Both the position numbers and the translations under genes were made by a program. A stretch of DNA of 11,038 nt. Origin: UBA3941 sp035647175. GTDB lineage: Bacteria; Bacillota; Clostridia; Caldicoprobacterales; UBA3941. Location of the stretch: positions 1 to 11,038 of the forward strand of contig DASRNX010000192.1 of the NCBI GenBank assembly GCA_035647175.1. The letters run 5' to 3'. The notes below the pieces were generated by a model that did not search any database, was not told the DNA's origin, and was given only the letters and a program-made list of their open reading frames with translations. Of this stretch, positions 1 to 6,646 are shown in pieces (the first letter of the stretch is position 1; each line of letters starts with the position of its first letter).

Positions 1-130
1 TGGATGGATTTGTGGAGGCAAATTCCAACGGCCTCAAAGGAAGACCTCTAAGGGAAGGGCCATTAACACTCCCCCAAAGACGGGACCCGTAAGGCCGCTT
101 CCCGATGTAGTTTGGAAAATGACGGAATAA
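1..130. other. GC-rich, hairpin-forming segment at the window edge, unidentified
   Basis: No gene could be assigned here. The stretch is visibly richer in GC than the other intergenic DNA. The arm GGGAAGGGCC (52-61) pairs with GGCCGCTTCCC (93-103) as ten base pairs with one bulged G. Inside that loop, ACGGG and CCCGT (80-90) form a second dyad. Several frames stay open for 30 to 43 codons on both strands, but none has a start, a ribosome binding site or a protein I recognise. It could be a structured RNA, the end of a mobile element, or the tail of a gene outside the window. Confidence 0.35.
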
Positions 131-207
131 ACCATCCTCCCTAGCAAAACAGATAAGATGCCTTAAATCACTTTCATTTGAAAGGATTCCAGTTTGGAAA
201 CGACAAG

Positions 208-242
208 CTCTTCAATATGCAGTATTGGACAATATTGAAGAG
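208..242 (-). terminator. Perfect 11-bp hairpin just after the isomerase stop, possible terminator
   Basis: CTCTTCAATAT (208-218) and ATATTGAAGAG (232-242) are perfect inverted arms around a 13-base loop. The hairpin begins four bases past the stop codon of the minus-strand isomerase gene. Read on the minus strand, the bases after the stem are CTTGTCGTTT, a poor U tract. It may therefore be a weak intrinsic terminator or an mRNA 3'-end stabilising stem. Confidence 0.5.
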
Positions 243-246
243 GGGC

Positions 247-1047
247 CTATCTCGCTCCCAATATCTTAAGGCAGGCATTTAGATACCCATAGCTCTCCGC
301 TGCGATTATTGAAACCTGGGGCAGGGATAAATCCCCCGCACCGATTACTTCTAAGTTAACGGGCCCTGAATATCCGCCCTCAACCATAGCCCTGCAGTAG
401 GCAAATAGGTCAATGTTTCCTCTGCCGCAGGCTTGGTTAGCCGGCGTACCGGGGCTTCCCACCCTTTCGATACAATCCCTTATATGGATGTGCTTTACCC
501 TGCTTAATACCTTAGGAAGGGCATCTTCAGGGTTTTCACCAGACCGATATATATGGCTTGGGTCCATATCAATGCCAAATCCCGGGGACTCAATAGCTTC
601 CATGGCTTTTAAGGTGGTGGGAGTGTTGTAGATACTGGCCCCCACATGAGCCTTTACACAAAGGTACACCCCAAATTCATGGGCCCTGTCTGCCATCTTA
701 GCCAGGTGGTCTATGGTTTTCTTTAGATCATCTTCAACATCCGATTTTCCGCCCGGGCCTACGTTTATTACGGGGATTCCCATTTCGGCACCGGCTTCAA
801 AGGCCTTTAGCAGACGATCCTCATCTAGGGATGCCACCTCCATAGCCAAAAATTCTAGCCCGTGATCAGATGTGATAGTCGTTAGTTCATCAGCCTGCTC
901 TTGCCACTTGTCCAATTCCAAATGTTCACACATTCCCTTGATGGCCGAAATCTCCACCCCATCATAACCCGCCAGGGCGATATTCTCTGCCGCTGTTTTA
1001 AAATCATATCCCGAAAAAAGGACGGAATTGACCCCTAATTTTATCAC
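247..1047 (-). CDS. Sugar phosphate isomerase/epimerase-like TIM-barrel protein
   Basis: Predicted cytosolic enzyme of the xylose-isomerase-like TIM-barrel (AP endonuclease 2) superfamily, whose members isomerise or epimerise sugars and inositol derivatives. I chose the GTG start at 1047 (266 aa) because GGAGGG sits six bases before it; the ATG at 1062 has no such site. Visible family motifs are the opening IKLGVNSVLF, DGVEISA on an early strand, GFGIDMDPSHIY (about residues 156-167), VKHIHIRD (184-191) and VNLEVIG (230-236). These supply likely metal ligands Asp162, His186 or His188, and Glu233. The strand that normally gives another Glu ligand reads LCVKAHVG, with Lys132 at about that place. 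The gene lies downstream of a Gfo/Idh/MocA oxidoreductase, a common partner in sugar or polyol breakdown. The substrate cannot be inferred. Confidence 0.85.
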   Translation of the reverse strand: MIKLGVNSVLFSGYDFKTAAENIALAGYDGVEISAIKGMCEHLELDKWQEQADELTTITSDHGLEFLAMEVASLDEDRLLKAFEAGAEMGIPVINVGPGGKSDVEDDLKKTIDHLAKMADRAHEFGVYLCVKAHVGASIYNTPTTLKAMEAIESPGFGIDMDPSHIYRSGENPEDALPKVLSRVKHIHIRDCIERVGSPGTPANQACGRGNIDLFAYCRAMVEGGYSGPVNLEVIGAGDLSLPQVSIIAAESYGYLNACLKILGAR

Positions 1048-1390
1048 TAAAATCCCTCCCATACTGATAGGTATATATTTTTCAATTGGAGAATTCTACG
1101 TAAGATAGGCCGAATCGTCGTTTTAAGGGTAATGAGGATCAATCGGCTCCACAGCAAGTTCACAGATTCTTGGCCTTGAAACTTAAATGATTGAAATGTT
1201 ATTCCCCAAATTTATATTATACACCCATCGCTGATCTTCATATTACAAATCCGTTTTCATTACTGCAAGCCTGCTTTCTGCTATCCAAAATCATTTTTTT
1301 ATTGAAAAGCACGTACCGAATTCCAAGTCCATTTCCTGCTGCCTGGAATCTTTCCCCACTGAAAAATATTTACTGATGAGTATAAGGTCC
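1048..1390. other. Intergenic region between oxidoreductase and isomerase genes
   Basis: This 343-bp gap holds no convincing gene. On the minus strand a TATAAT box (1216-1221) could be the -10 element of an isomerase promoter, giving a leader of about 160 bases, but no good -35 was found. An imperfect dyad (GAATTCCA at 1318-1325 against TGGAATC at 1344-1350) brackets a purine-rich stretch on the minus strand. No terminator with a U tract was seen after the oxidoreductase, so read-through into the isomerase gene is possible. Confidence 0.4.
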
Positions 1391-2380
1391 TTAGAGTTCT
1401 ATGATTTGTCCTGTTTCAAAGGATTTTATTGCAGCTTCGATTATGTATTGTGCCCTCAGGGCGTCCTCTCCCGAACCGTTGATCTCATCATATTTAGCCC
1501 CGGCGTCCAACTGGTCGATCCAATCGCTGATGCGGCTGTTGAAGGTTTCGCCAAAGGAGCGCATTCCGCCCAAATAGCTATAAGTTTCCGTAGAAATGCT
1601 ATGCCTTGGATAAAAGGTCAGATGCTCACAGGCGTCCTCTAGGACGAAACGCCCCTTAGCGCCGACTACGTCGCATTGTTCCAGACCATAGCTAGCCCCT
1701 GCATCATAACTCCCTACAAGGTTACCGATCATCCCGTTTTCAAAGTATAAGAGTACCTGGGCGTTGGACCAGATAGCTCTGCCTTCCCCCTTCATCATAA
1801 AAGCGGCTACCTTTTTAACATCGCCGGCAAAATAGCGGATAACATCAAATGAATGCGGGTGAAGGGCCCTCAGGTGAAACCACGGTGATGTCTCTACCGG
1901 ATTATTGATCCACATCCTCATGTTTATCATGTGGAGCCTTCCAAGCCTATCCTCGTCTATCCACTCTTTAGCCAGGAGAGCCGCCGGTGTGAAGCGGTGG
2001 TTTAGATTGACTGCGTAGGGTATCTTTTTGGACCTGGCCAGTTCCACCATCTTCTCCCCTTCGTCGATGCGATTGGAGATGGGCTTTTCCCCAAGGACCG
2101 GAATGCCGGCCTCTAGAAGCTCCATGGTAGGTGTAAAGTGATCGCCACCATTTTCTTCCCCCTTGGTAGCCATGCTACAGGCATCTAAATGAATGCCGCT
2201 GTCAAGCATTTCCTTCACGCTATAAAAGGCTTTTGCACCGAATTTTTCAGCGGCGGCATCGGCTTTCTCCTTTATGATATCGCAGACAGCCACCAGCTCA
2301 GTCTTGGGATTGTCCTTGTATATCCCTGCATGTATGGTCCCAATATTTCCCACCCCAACTACTCCAACTTTCAATGCCAT
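1391..2380 (-). CDS. Gfo/Idh/MocA family oxidoreductase
   Basis: Predicted cytosolic NAD(P)-dependent dehydrogenase of 329 aa, the usual length for this family, which oxidises or reduces sugars, inositols and related compounds. The N-terminal Rossmann fold shows GVGNIG (residues 9-14). The family's EKP signature is GEKPIS (97-102), where Lys99 is the conserved catalytic and cofactor-contacting lysine. The C-terminal domain shows HPHSFDVIRYFAGDV (174-188), matching the conserved His/Asp substrate-binding segment. The ATG at 2380 is supported by AGGAGG eight bases upstream. A promoter lies directly upstream, after the terminator of the MATE gene, so this gene begins a new transcription unit. 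The isomerase gene follows downstream and may act on the same compound. The substrate is unknown. Confidence 0.93.
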   Translation of the reverse strand: MALKVGVVGVGNIGTIHAGIYKDNPKTELVAVCDIIKEKADAAAEKFGAKAFYSVKEMLDSGIHLDACSMATKGEENGGDHFTPTMELLEAGIPVLGEKPISNRIDEGEKMVELARSKKIPYAVNLNHRFTPAALLAKEWIDEDRLGRLHMINMRMWINNPVETSPWFHLRALHPHSFDVIRYFAGDVKKVAAFMMKGEGRAIWSNAQVLLYFENGMIGNLVGSYDAGASYGLEQCDVVGAKGRFVLEDACEHLTFYPRHSISTETYSYLGGMRSFGETFNSRISDWIDQLDAGAKYDEINGSGEDALRAQYIIEAAIKSFETGQIIEL

Positions 2381-2415
2381 AGATATGTCCTCCTATCCAC
2401 ATATTTCCTGTGTAT

Positions 2416-2424
2416 ATTATACCA
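2416..2424 (-). promoter_or_regulatory. Extended -10 promoter for the oxidoreductase gene
   Basis: The minus strand reads TGGTATAAT, a perfect TATAAT with the TGn extension, about 36 bases before the start codon and just after the U tract of the upstream terminator. The hexamer 17 bases further upstream (TCCCAA) is a poor -35, which is tolerated by extended -10 promoters. Confidence 0.65.
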
Positions 2425-2425
2425 T

Positions 2426-2459
2426 AAAAAAAGTACCGTTGGGAATATTACGGCACTTT
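2426..2459 (-). terminator. Rho-independent terminator after the MATE gene
   Basis: Arms AAAGTACCGT (2430-2439) and ACGGCACTTT (2450-2459) form a ten-base-pair stem with one G-U pair around a ten-base loop. On the minus strand the stem runs directly into seven T residues (2426-2432). It lies about 110 bases beyond the MATE stop codon and insulates that gene from the oxidoreductase promoter that follows. Confidence 0.85.
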
Positions 2460-2479
2460 CTAGAGGTTTCTGGCGCTAT

Positions 2480-2506
2480 GTTGTAATGCTGTCGTTATGT
2501 TACAAC
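2480..2506. repeat. Small inverted repeat in the MATE 3' region
   Basis: GTTGTAA (2480-2486) and TTACAAC (2500-2506) are perfect seven-base inverted arms 13 bases apart, between the MATE stop and its terminator. No U tract follows on either strand. It could be a regulator site or an mRNA stem; the sequence does not decide. Confidence 0.3.
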
Positions 2507-2568
2507 CTATAGAAGTATGGGACATCTTTCCGTCTTGTTTTAATAGGGAATAAGATACGGTGATTACC

Positions 2569-3954
2569 CTATAAGTTCACGGGCATAGCCTTGCCTTCCC
2601 TGGGTATACTTGAGTTTTCCAGCCTATTTATCCTGAGATAGTAGGCGCTCATAAGGACAACTACGGCGCCCAGCCAGGCAGCGATTTCTGCAAAGTAGAG
2701 CCCAATCTCCCCAACCAAAAGGGGAAGCAATATTATGGTGGATATACGCATGACCAGTTCAACTATTCCTGAGACCATGGGCATCACTGTATCGCCCATT
2801 CCCTGGAGCGCGGAGCGGTATACGTGTAATAAATACAGGATAAACAAGAACGCAGCCATTATAAACAGATATTTATATGCTACATTTACTACTGCCTCAA
2901 TTTCCCCCGGATCGCCGGTAATATAGAGCATTAAGACCCTGCGGCCGAATGCTATGGCGGCTAAGGTGATAGCGCAGGCGGTGCCTATAGCTATCTTTAC
3001 CAGAGAATTTACGCCCTCTCTTATCCGCCTGTATTCCCCTGCCCCTAAATTCTGCCCCGCAAAGGTGGCCATGGCAAATCCAAAGGACATAGCGGCCATC
3101 TCCAAGAGTCCATAGAGCCTGTTGGTGGATGTAAAGCCCGCCACAAATACAAATCCGAATCCGTTTATAACGTATTGTACTACTATGCCCCCCGCACCTA
3201 TTATGGCATTTTGACAGGCCATGGGAATACTGAGCCTTAACAGGTGCCCAATAATACCCTTATCGAGTTTCCAATCCCCGGGTTCCATTCGCAAAATAGG
3301 AAGCTTTTTAATGGCCCTCAGACAATAGAGAAAGGAAAATGTCTGTGCCATAATGGTTGCAACGGCTACGCCGGCCACACCCAAACGAAATACCACTACA
3401 AATATGATGTCTAGTATAATATTGATGACAGAGGCAATGATCATTGCCCATAGGGGGGTCTTGCTGTCACCCATACCCCGTAATATTGACGACGACACGT
3501 TATAGGCCGTGAGCATGGGGAAGCCTAAAGAGTATATACTGATGTATAGATGTGCATTGTCAATTATATTATCCGGTGTTTGCATTGCCCTGAGTATCGG
3601 TTTTGCCAGGCTGAGACCTACGACGGTCATCGCAACACCGATAATTCCCGAGAGGATTGTGCACATAGCAACAGTTTTTCTGAGTCCTGCATAATCCTCT
3701 GCCCCAAAACGCTGGGAAATCAATATAGTAAAGCCATGGGCAAAGCCCATCACCAGTCCTAATATCATCCAGTTTACCCAGTCGGATACCCCCAGAGCTG
3801 CCAACGCCTCTACCCCGGCTACTCTACCGACAACTATGGAATCAACTATGGTATATGTCTGTTGAAATACGCTCCCCAGCATCAGGGGCAGTGCAAAAGT
3901 CACTATTAGCCTGGCCGGTTTTCCATCGGTCATGTCCTTTATTCTGGTCGCCAT
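2569..3954 (-). CDS. MATE family efflux transporter
   Basis: Integral membrane antiporter of 461 aa, the normal length for multidrug and toxin extrusion proteins, which export cationic compounds using a Na+ or H+ gradient. The N-terminal segment PLMLGSVFQQTYTIVDSIVV (residues 24-43) is characteristic, followed by GVEALAALGVSDW and ILISQRFGAEDY. A second copy of the same layout in the C-terminal half (MACQNAIIGAGGIVVQYVIN, FAGQNLGAGEYRRIREGVN) reflects the two six-helix bundles of the family. About twelve hydrophobic segments are visible. The ATG at 3954 has AGGAG about nine bases upstream. It has its own extended -10 promoter and terminator, so it is probably monocistronic. The 13-bp palindrome in its leader may bind a repressor. 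The exported compound is unknown. Confidence 0.95.
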   Translation of the reverse strand: MATRIKDMTDGKPARLIVTFALPLMLGSVFQQTYTIVDSIVVGRVAGVEALAALGVSDWVNWMILGLVMGFAHGFTILISQRFGAEDYAGLRKTVAMCTILSGIIGVAMTVVGLSLAKPILRAMQTPDNIIDNAHLYISIYSLGFPMLTAYNVSSSILRGMGDSKTPLWAMIIASVINIILDIIFVVVFRLGVAGVAVATIMAQTFSFLYCLRAIKKLPILRMEPGDWKLDKGIIGHLLRLSIPMACQNAIIGAGGIVVQYVINGFGFVFVAGFTSTNRLYGLLEMAAMSFGFAMATFAGQNLGAGEYRRIREGVNSLVKIAIGTACAITLAAIAFGRRVLMLYITGDPGEIEAVVNVAYKYLFIMAAFLFILYLLHVYRSALQGMGDTVMPMVSGIVELVMRISTIILLPLLVGEIGLYFAEIAAWLGAVVVLMSAYYLRINRLENSSIPREGKAMPVNL

Positions 3955-3996
3955 CTACACATTCTCCTATACCCGCAAATAATATCCGGCATACAA

Positions 3997-4009
3997 TAAC
4001 CGGCGGTTA
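3997..4009. promoter_or_regulatory. Palindrome in the MATE leader, candidate operator
   Basis: TAACCGGCGGTTA is a perfect dyad around a central base. It lies between the -10 box (4046-4051) and the MATE start codon, where a bound repressor could block transcription. Several more CCGGC/GCCGG cores occur in the same 150 bases. The binding protein is unknown, and a structured mRNA leader is an alternative. Confidence 0.4.
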
Positions 4010-4045
4010 CCCGCTTATCCCTGTAGCGCCGGGAGTGCTGTATGG

Positions 4046-4054
4046 ATTATATCA
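4046..4054 (-). promoter_or_regulatory. Extended -10 promoter for the MATE gene
   Basis: The minus strand reads TGATATAAT, a perfect TATAAT with the TGn extension. It would give a leader of about 85 bases. No good -35 hexamer is seen 16 to 18 bases upstream. Confidence 0.55.
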
Positions 4055-4105
4055 TAATATTGACCGCCGGGGTATAGGTTGATTGATGGAATTTTTAGGC
4101 CCTTG

Positions 4106-4654
4106 TTAATGAGCGCAGGCAAATTGTTTCATAATCCCCTGAAACATCATCCGGGCCATCTCCATAACCTCCGCCTCAAACCTGTCATAGGTATTTATAC
4201 TCTCCTCGTATTCCCCGTTTATCTGCTGACCGGCCATCTCTATGGCCAGATCCAGGTGGATGAAGAACATTTCCTTCCAGATCTCATAATGCCAATAGGG
4301 ATTGATTGACGCCAAGAAGGCCGATATCTCTTCCGCATTATGAAACAGTTTTGTTTTTATCTTTTCCGCATTCCCCGTATCCTGGGCTATGGTAGCCCTC
4401 ACCAATGCCACCGCCAGACTTAGGTGTTCCGTCAGCAATACCCCAAACCTGCCCCCTATTCCTTCCCCATAGAAGCTCGCCAGAAAGCATGCAAAGTCTA
4501 TGGGGTTTCTTAGAAGCCTTTGGACTACCTGCCTTTCCTCTGCATTATTAAATATAACGCTGGTAAAAGCCATCCTGGTCCATTCGCTATGCTGCATCCA
4601 CAGCATACGGACCCTGTTATTTAGATTTAACGCCATTTTGCCCATATGTTCCAT
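4106..4654 (-). CDS. Uncharacterised all-helical protein with an internal duplication
   Basis: The family resembles short conserved proteins of Bacilli and Clostridia that lack a proven function; I know of no assay and give no role. The chosen ATG at 4654 (182 aa) has AGGGG about eight bases upstream. The longer frame back to a GTG at 4750 is unlikely because that codon sits in a terminator stem. The product looks cytosolic, with no signal peptide. It contains two aligned blocks, residues 47-91 and 103-147, offset by 56. Both carry L..N near the start, the identical FLAS (57-60 and 113-116) and a His at the same place (His77, His133). An N-terminal segment with His22 may be a third, partial copy. 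This suggests a helical bundle with a possible metal or ligand site. It has no obvious operon partner. Confidence 0.75.
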   Translation of the reverse strand: MEHMGKMALNLNNRVRMLWMQHSEWTRMAFTSVIFNNAEERQVVQRLLRNPIDFACFLASFYGEGIGGRFGVLLTEHLSLAVALVRATIAQDTGNAEKIKTKLFHNAEEISAFLASINPYWHYEIWKEMFFIHLDLAIEMAGQQINGEYEESINTYDRFEAEVMEMARMMFQGIMKQFACAH

Positions 4655-4687
4655 CCAAATCCCCTGCCTTTTCCCATCAATATGGGT

Positions 4688-4693
4688 ATTATA
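4688..4693 (-). promoter_or_regulatory. Candidate -10 box for the helical protein gene
   Basis: A TATAAT hexamer on the minus strand lies 34 bases before the preferred ATG at 4654, downstream of the terminator at 4742-4770. The TGn extension is absent and the -35 region (TATCAT at 17 bases) is poor. The position makes sense but the signal is weak. Confidence 0.35.
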
Positions 4694-4741
4694 AAAAACA
4701 TTATCCCTATATGATATGCGCGGGGATTGGATAATGTCATG

Positions 4742-4770
4742 AAAAAACACCGTGCCTCAGCTACGGTGTT
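4742..4770 (-). terminator. Rho-independent terminator upstream of the helical protein gene
   Basis: AACACCGT (4746-4753) and ACGGTGTT (4763-4770) form a perfect eight-base-pair stem with a nine-base loop. On the minus strand the stem ends in six T residues (4742-4747). It is 400 bases past the cheW stop, so it ends either a long cheW 3' tail or a separate short transcript from the gap at 4771-5168. Confidence 0.75.
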
Positions 4771-5168
4771 ATGTATCTTTATATGGGCTGTTTTTGAAGT
4801 ACTGCCTTTTGATCATAAATCAACCTGTTGTTCTAGCTAATTGTGTCGGTAATAGCTGCTGAACTAGCATAATGCGTTAAATTAATATGATACTTTTTTC
4901 AATCATAAAGAAATAAGTTAAACCAAATTCGTATACAATATCAATTCCGGACTAAGCCTTGCCAATACAGTATCAGGTACACGAAGATTGACTATGCTAC
5001 CTAAGGTTAACTCTAACGCCTAGGGTCAACTATAATACCTGAGGTCAACTATAATACCCAAGGCTAACTATACTACCTGAGGTCAGTTATAGCACCTTCG
5101 GTCATGAAATCGTATCGAAATGTGACCGTATCAAATGTTATACACAAAATATCCTTCATTGTACATAT
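4771..5168. other. Non-coding gap between cheW and the terminator
   Basis: This AT-rich stretch has no gene that I can support. Its main content is the six-copy 19-bp tandem array at 4991-5104. Next to it, towards cheW, the minus strand repeats TTTGATACG and TTTCGATACG about 17 bases apart (roughly 5108-5135). The rest (4771-4990) shows only weak dyads. As a terminator follows on the minus strand, an untranslated RNA could be made from here, but no clear promoter was found. Confidence 0.4.
4991..5104. repeat. Six tandem copies of a 19-bp repeat
   Basis: The units start at 4991, 5010, 5029, 5048, 5067 and 5086 and follow each other without spacers. The consensus is ACTATAATACCTGAGGTCA; the copies differ from it at 4, 5, 0, 4, 1 and 6 positions. 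Each unit has a small dyad, ACCTnAGGT or a variant; the last copy keeps ACC and GGT around TTC. The unit length is not a multiple of three and no reading frame crosses it, so it is non-coding. It could be a row of binding sites, a structured RNA, or a minisatellite. Confidence 0.9.
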
Positions 5169-5624
5169 CTATTCGATCCCTACAGACCCTAACATATCCC
5201 GTTCATCCACGGACAAGACCTTGGAAAGTTCCAATAGGATTATAAGCCTATCGCCTATATGAGTCGCCCCATAAATATATTCCTTGCCTATACGTGTCGC
5301 ATCGGGGGCAGATTCGATCTCGTCCCTTTGGGCCCTGAGTATTTCTGTAACCTCATCCACTGCAAAGGCAACATCGCTGCCGTCTACCGTGGCTACCACA
5401 AACCTGGACTGGCCCTTATATTCGCTATTCCCCAATCGAAAACGCTTCTTTAGATCCAAGACGGGTATCACCTTGTCCCTATAATCTATAATTCCCTCTA
5501 TAAAGTCCGGGTTATTGGGTACCTTGGTGGGACTTTGGGGAAGAATGATTTCTTGAATATCCTTTATGGTCGCCCCATACAGGTCCTCACCCAGCCTAAA
5601 GATGACATATTGTGTTTCAACCAT
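5169..5624 (-). CDS. cheW: CheW-like chemotaxis coupling protein
   Basis: Cytosolic adaptor of 151 aa, a normal length for a single CheW domain, which links chemoreceptors to the histidine kinase CheA. The protein opens with YVIFRLGEDLYGATIKDIQE, the first beta strands of the fold. The core signature is FIEGIIDYRDKVIPVLDL (residues 41-58), where Arg49 corresponds to the conserved arginine of the family. The later segment FVVATVDGSDVAFAVDEVTE also matches. The ATG at 5624 is preceded by GAGGGGG about eight bases upstream. It has a good sigma-A promoter of its own, and no other chemotaxis gene lies in the window. It may serve receptors encoded elsewhere, or a non-motility signalling array. Confidence 0.92.
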   Translation of the reverse strand: MVETQYVIFRLGEDLYGATIKDIQEIILPQSPTKVPNNPDFIEGIIDYRDKVIPVLDLKKRFRLGNSEYKGQSRFVVATVDGSDVAFAVDEVTEILRAQRDEIESAPDATRIGKEYIYGATHIGDRLIILLELSKVLSVDERDMLGSVGIE

Positions 5625-5666
5625 GAATAGACCCCCTCTTTCACCAAACGTCGCGAAGTTATGATA

Positions 5667-5695
5667 ATTGTACCATATGGGGCATATATTGCCAA
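5667..5695 (-). promoter_or_regulatory. Sigma-A promoter for cheW
   Basis: On the minus strand TTGGCA (5690-5695) and TACAAT (5667-5672) are exactly 17 bases apart, and the -10 carries a TGn extension (TGGTACAAT). The predicted transcript starts about 35 to 40 bases before the cheW ATG. A second possible promoter lies further upstream: TTGACA (5745-5750) and TATCCT (5723-5728), 16 bases apart. Confidence 0.75.
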
Positions 5696-5709
5696 GATGT
5701 TTGTTTTGT

Positions 5710-5748
5710 AGGATAATTGAGCAGGATAATCAGACAAATTAATTTGTC
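5710..5748. promoter_or_regulatory. Palindrome and direct repeats upstream of cheW, candidate operator
   Basis: GACAAATTAATTTGTC (5733-5748) is a perfect 16-bp palindrome. It overlaps the -35 of the second cheW promoter candidate and lies about 40 bases upstream of the main one. Beside it, AGGATAAT occurs twice (5710-5717 and 5723-5730), 13 bases apart. The arrangement resembles a regulator-binding region; the regulator is unknown. Confidence 0.5.
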
Positions 5749-5882
5749 AACGTATTTCATATCTTAAAATACTATCTCCCGGGTATCCACATCTCTACTA
5801 TCCGGTCCGCACATCATTACACATACATTCTGCTAGACATTCCTTCCGTGAGATTCCACCAGAGTATTCCCATACGCCTCCG

Positions 5883-6566
5883 TTAGGATGCCTTGATTAG
5901 GATATAGGTCTGTTCCTTTATGGCCCGGATAAAGTCCCCGATAGAATTGATCTTTTTATTAAATACCATACCACCTCCGTGAAGTCCATCTAGGTGATGG
6001 GAATCGGAGCCGGCGGTCATCAGTAAATTATGCTTTTGGGCATAGGCCAATGCCCTTTCATCGAATTTGGGATCTGTATGGCTGGAGTTTATTACCTCCA
6101 CCGCATCCACGTGCTCAGGGTATAACCTTATGGTATCAATATAAAATGCCTCCCTAAAGGGGTGGGCATGGGATATAAAGCCGCCATGCTCATGCACTAT
6201 GTCAAAGTATTTTTCAACATTCCAAGAAAGGATGTCGGGATAGTCCAATAGAAACTTTTTTTCCAGCCCGTAGGTTAAAAATTCCGTCCCGTCAAAGGCA
6301 TATTCCCAGCCAAAAAGGACATTAAAGTTCGTTCCCCTGGCCTCATCCACGGCATTTTCGTAGCCCTTACAAAAAAGGTTCACCCTATCCTTCCAGGGAA
6401 GGTTTCTTGGAACAGCAGTATTCCCGTTAAAAAAGTGGTCCGTTACGATCATTCCCGAATATCCCTTTTCAATATGTGCCCTGACCATTTCCCTGCCCGT
6501 AGCCGAGGCGCAGGCACTTCCCTCCCTGGTATGCATATGAGTCTCGTATTTATATGTCTTATTCAA
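5883..6566 (-). CDS. PHP-domain metal-dependent hydrolase
   Basis: Cytosolic protein of 227 aa with a complete polymerase and histidinol phosphatase (PHP) domain, a metal-dependent phosphoesterase fold. Expected metal ligands are visible: HMH (residues 10-12), DH (43-44), Glu88 in GWEYAFDG, SHAHP (132-136) and GSDSHH (186-191). There is no DNA polymerase part, so it is a stand-alone PHP phosphoesterase of unknown substrate. The start is TTG at 6566, supported by AGGGGG six bases upstream; the next Met (residue 11) would split the HMH motif and can be excluded. It starts 80 bases after prfB with no terminator between, so it may be co-transcribed with it. Confidence 0.9.
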   Translation of the reverse strand: MNKTYKYETHMHTREGSACASATGREMVRAHIEKGYSGMIVTDHFFNGNTAVPRNLPWKDRVNLFCKGYENAVDEARGTNFNVLFGWEYAFDGTEFLTYGLEKKFLLDYPDILSWNVEKYFDIVHEHGGFISHAHPFREAFYIDTIRLYPEHVDAVEVINSSHTDPKFDERALAYAQKHNLLMTAGSDSHHLDGLHGGGMVFNKKINSIGDFIRAIKEQTYILIKAS

Positions 6567-6646
6567 TCGTGTCCCCCTAACCCCATATGAACCAAAATCC
6601 GGAATGGGCCGCTATTAGCCCCCGGACCGGTTATATGGATAGTTCC

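Noticed and set aside
1048..1062. ATG start of the isomerase at 1062
   Set aside because: It lacks a ribosome binding site, and the bases after it are themselves the GGAGGG site for the GTG at 1047.
1246..1259. Catabolite repression (cre) site before the isomerase
   Set aside because: The minus-strand TGAAAACGGATTTG matches the left half of the consensus, but the right half lacks the required CA end.
4655..4750. Longer N terminus of the helical protein from the GTG at 4750
   Set aside because: The GTG lies in the terminator stem and U tract and has no ribosome binding site. ATG 4654 has AGGGG at good spacing, and the extra 32 residues match nothing I recognise.
4991..5104. CRISPR array
   Set aside because: The 19-bp units are directly adjacent with no unique spacers, and no cas gene is in the window.
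5796..5882. Small Cys-containing peptide on the minus strand after the PHP gene
   Set aside because: One frame encodes CLAECMC but has no start codon with a ribosome binding site. An overlapping ATG frame of 18 codons has its GGAGG only three bases away. Too weak to call.
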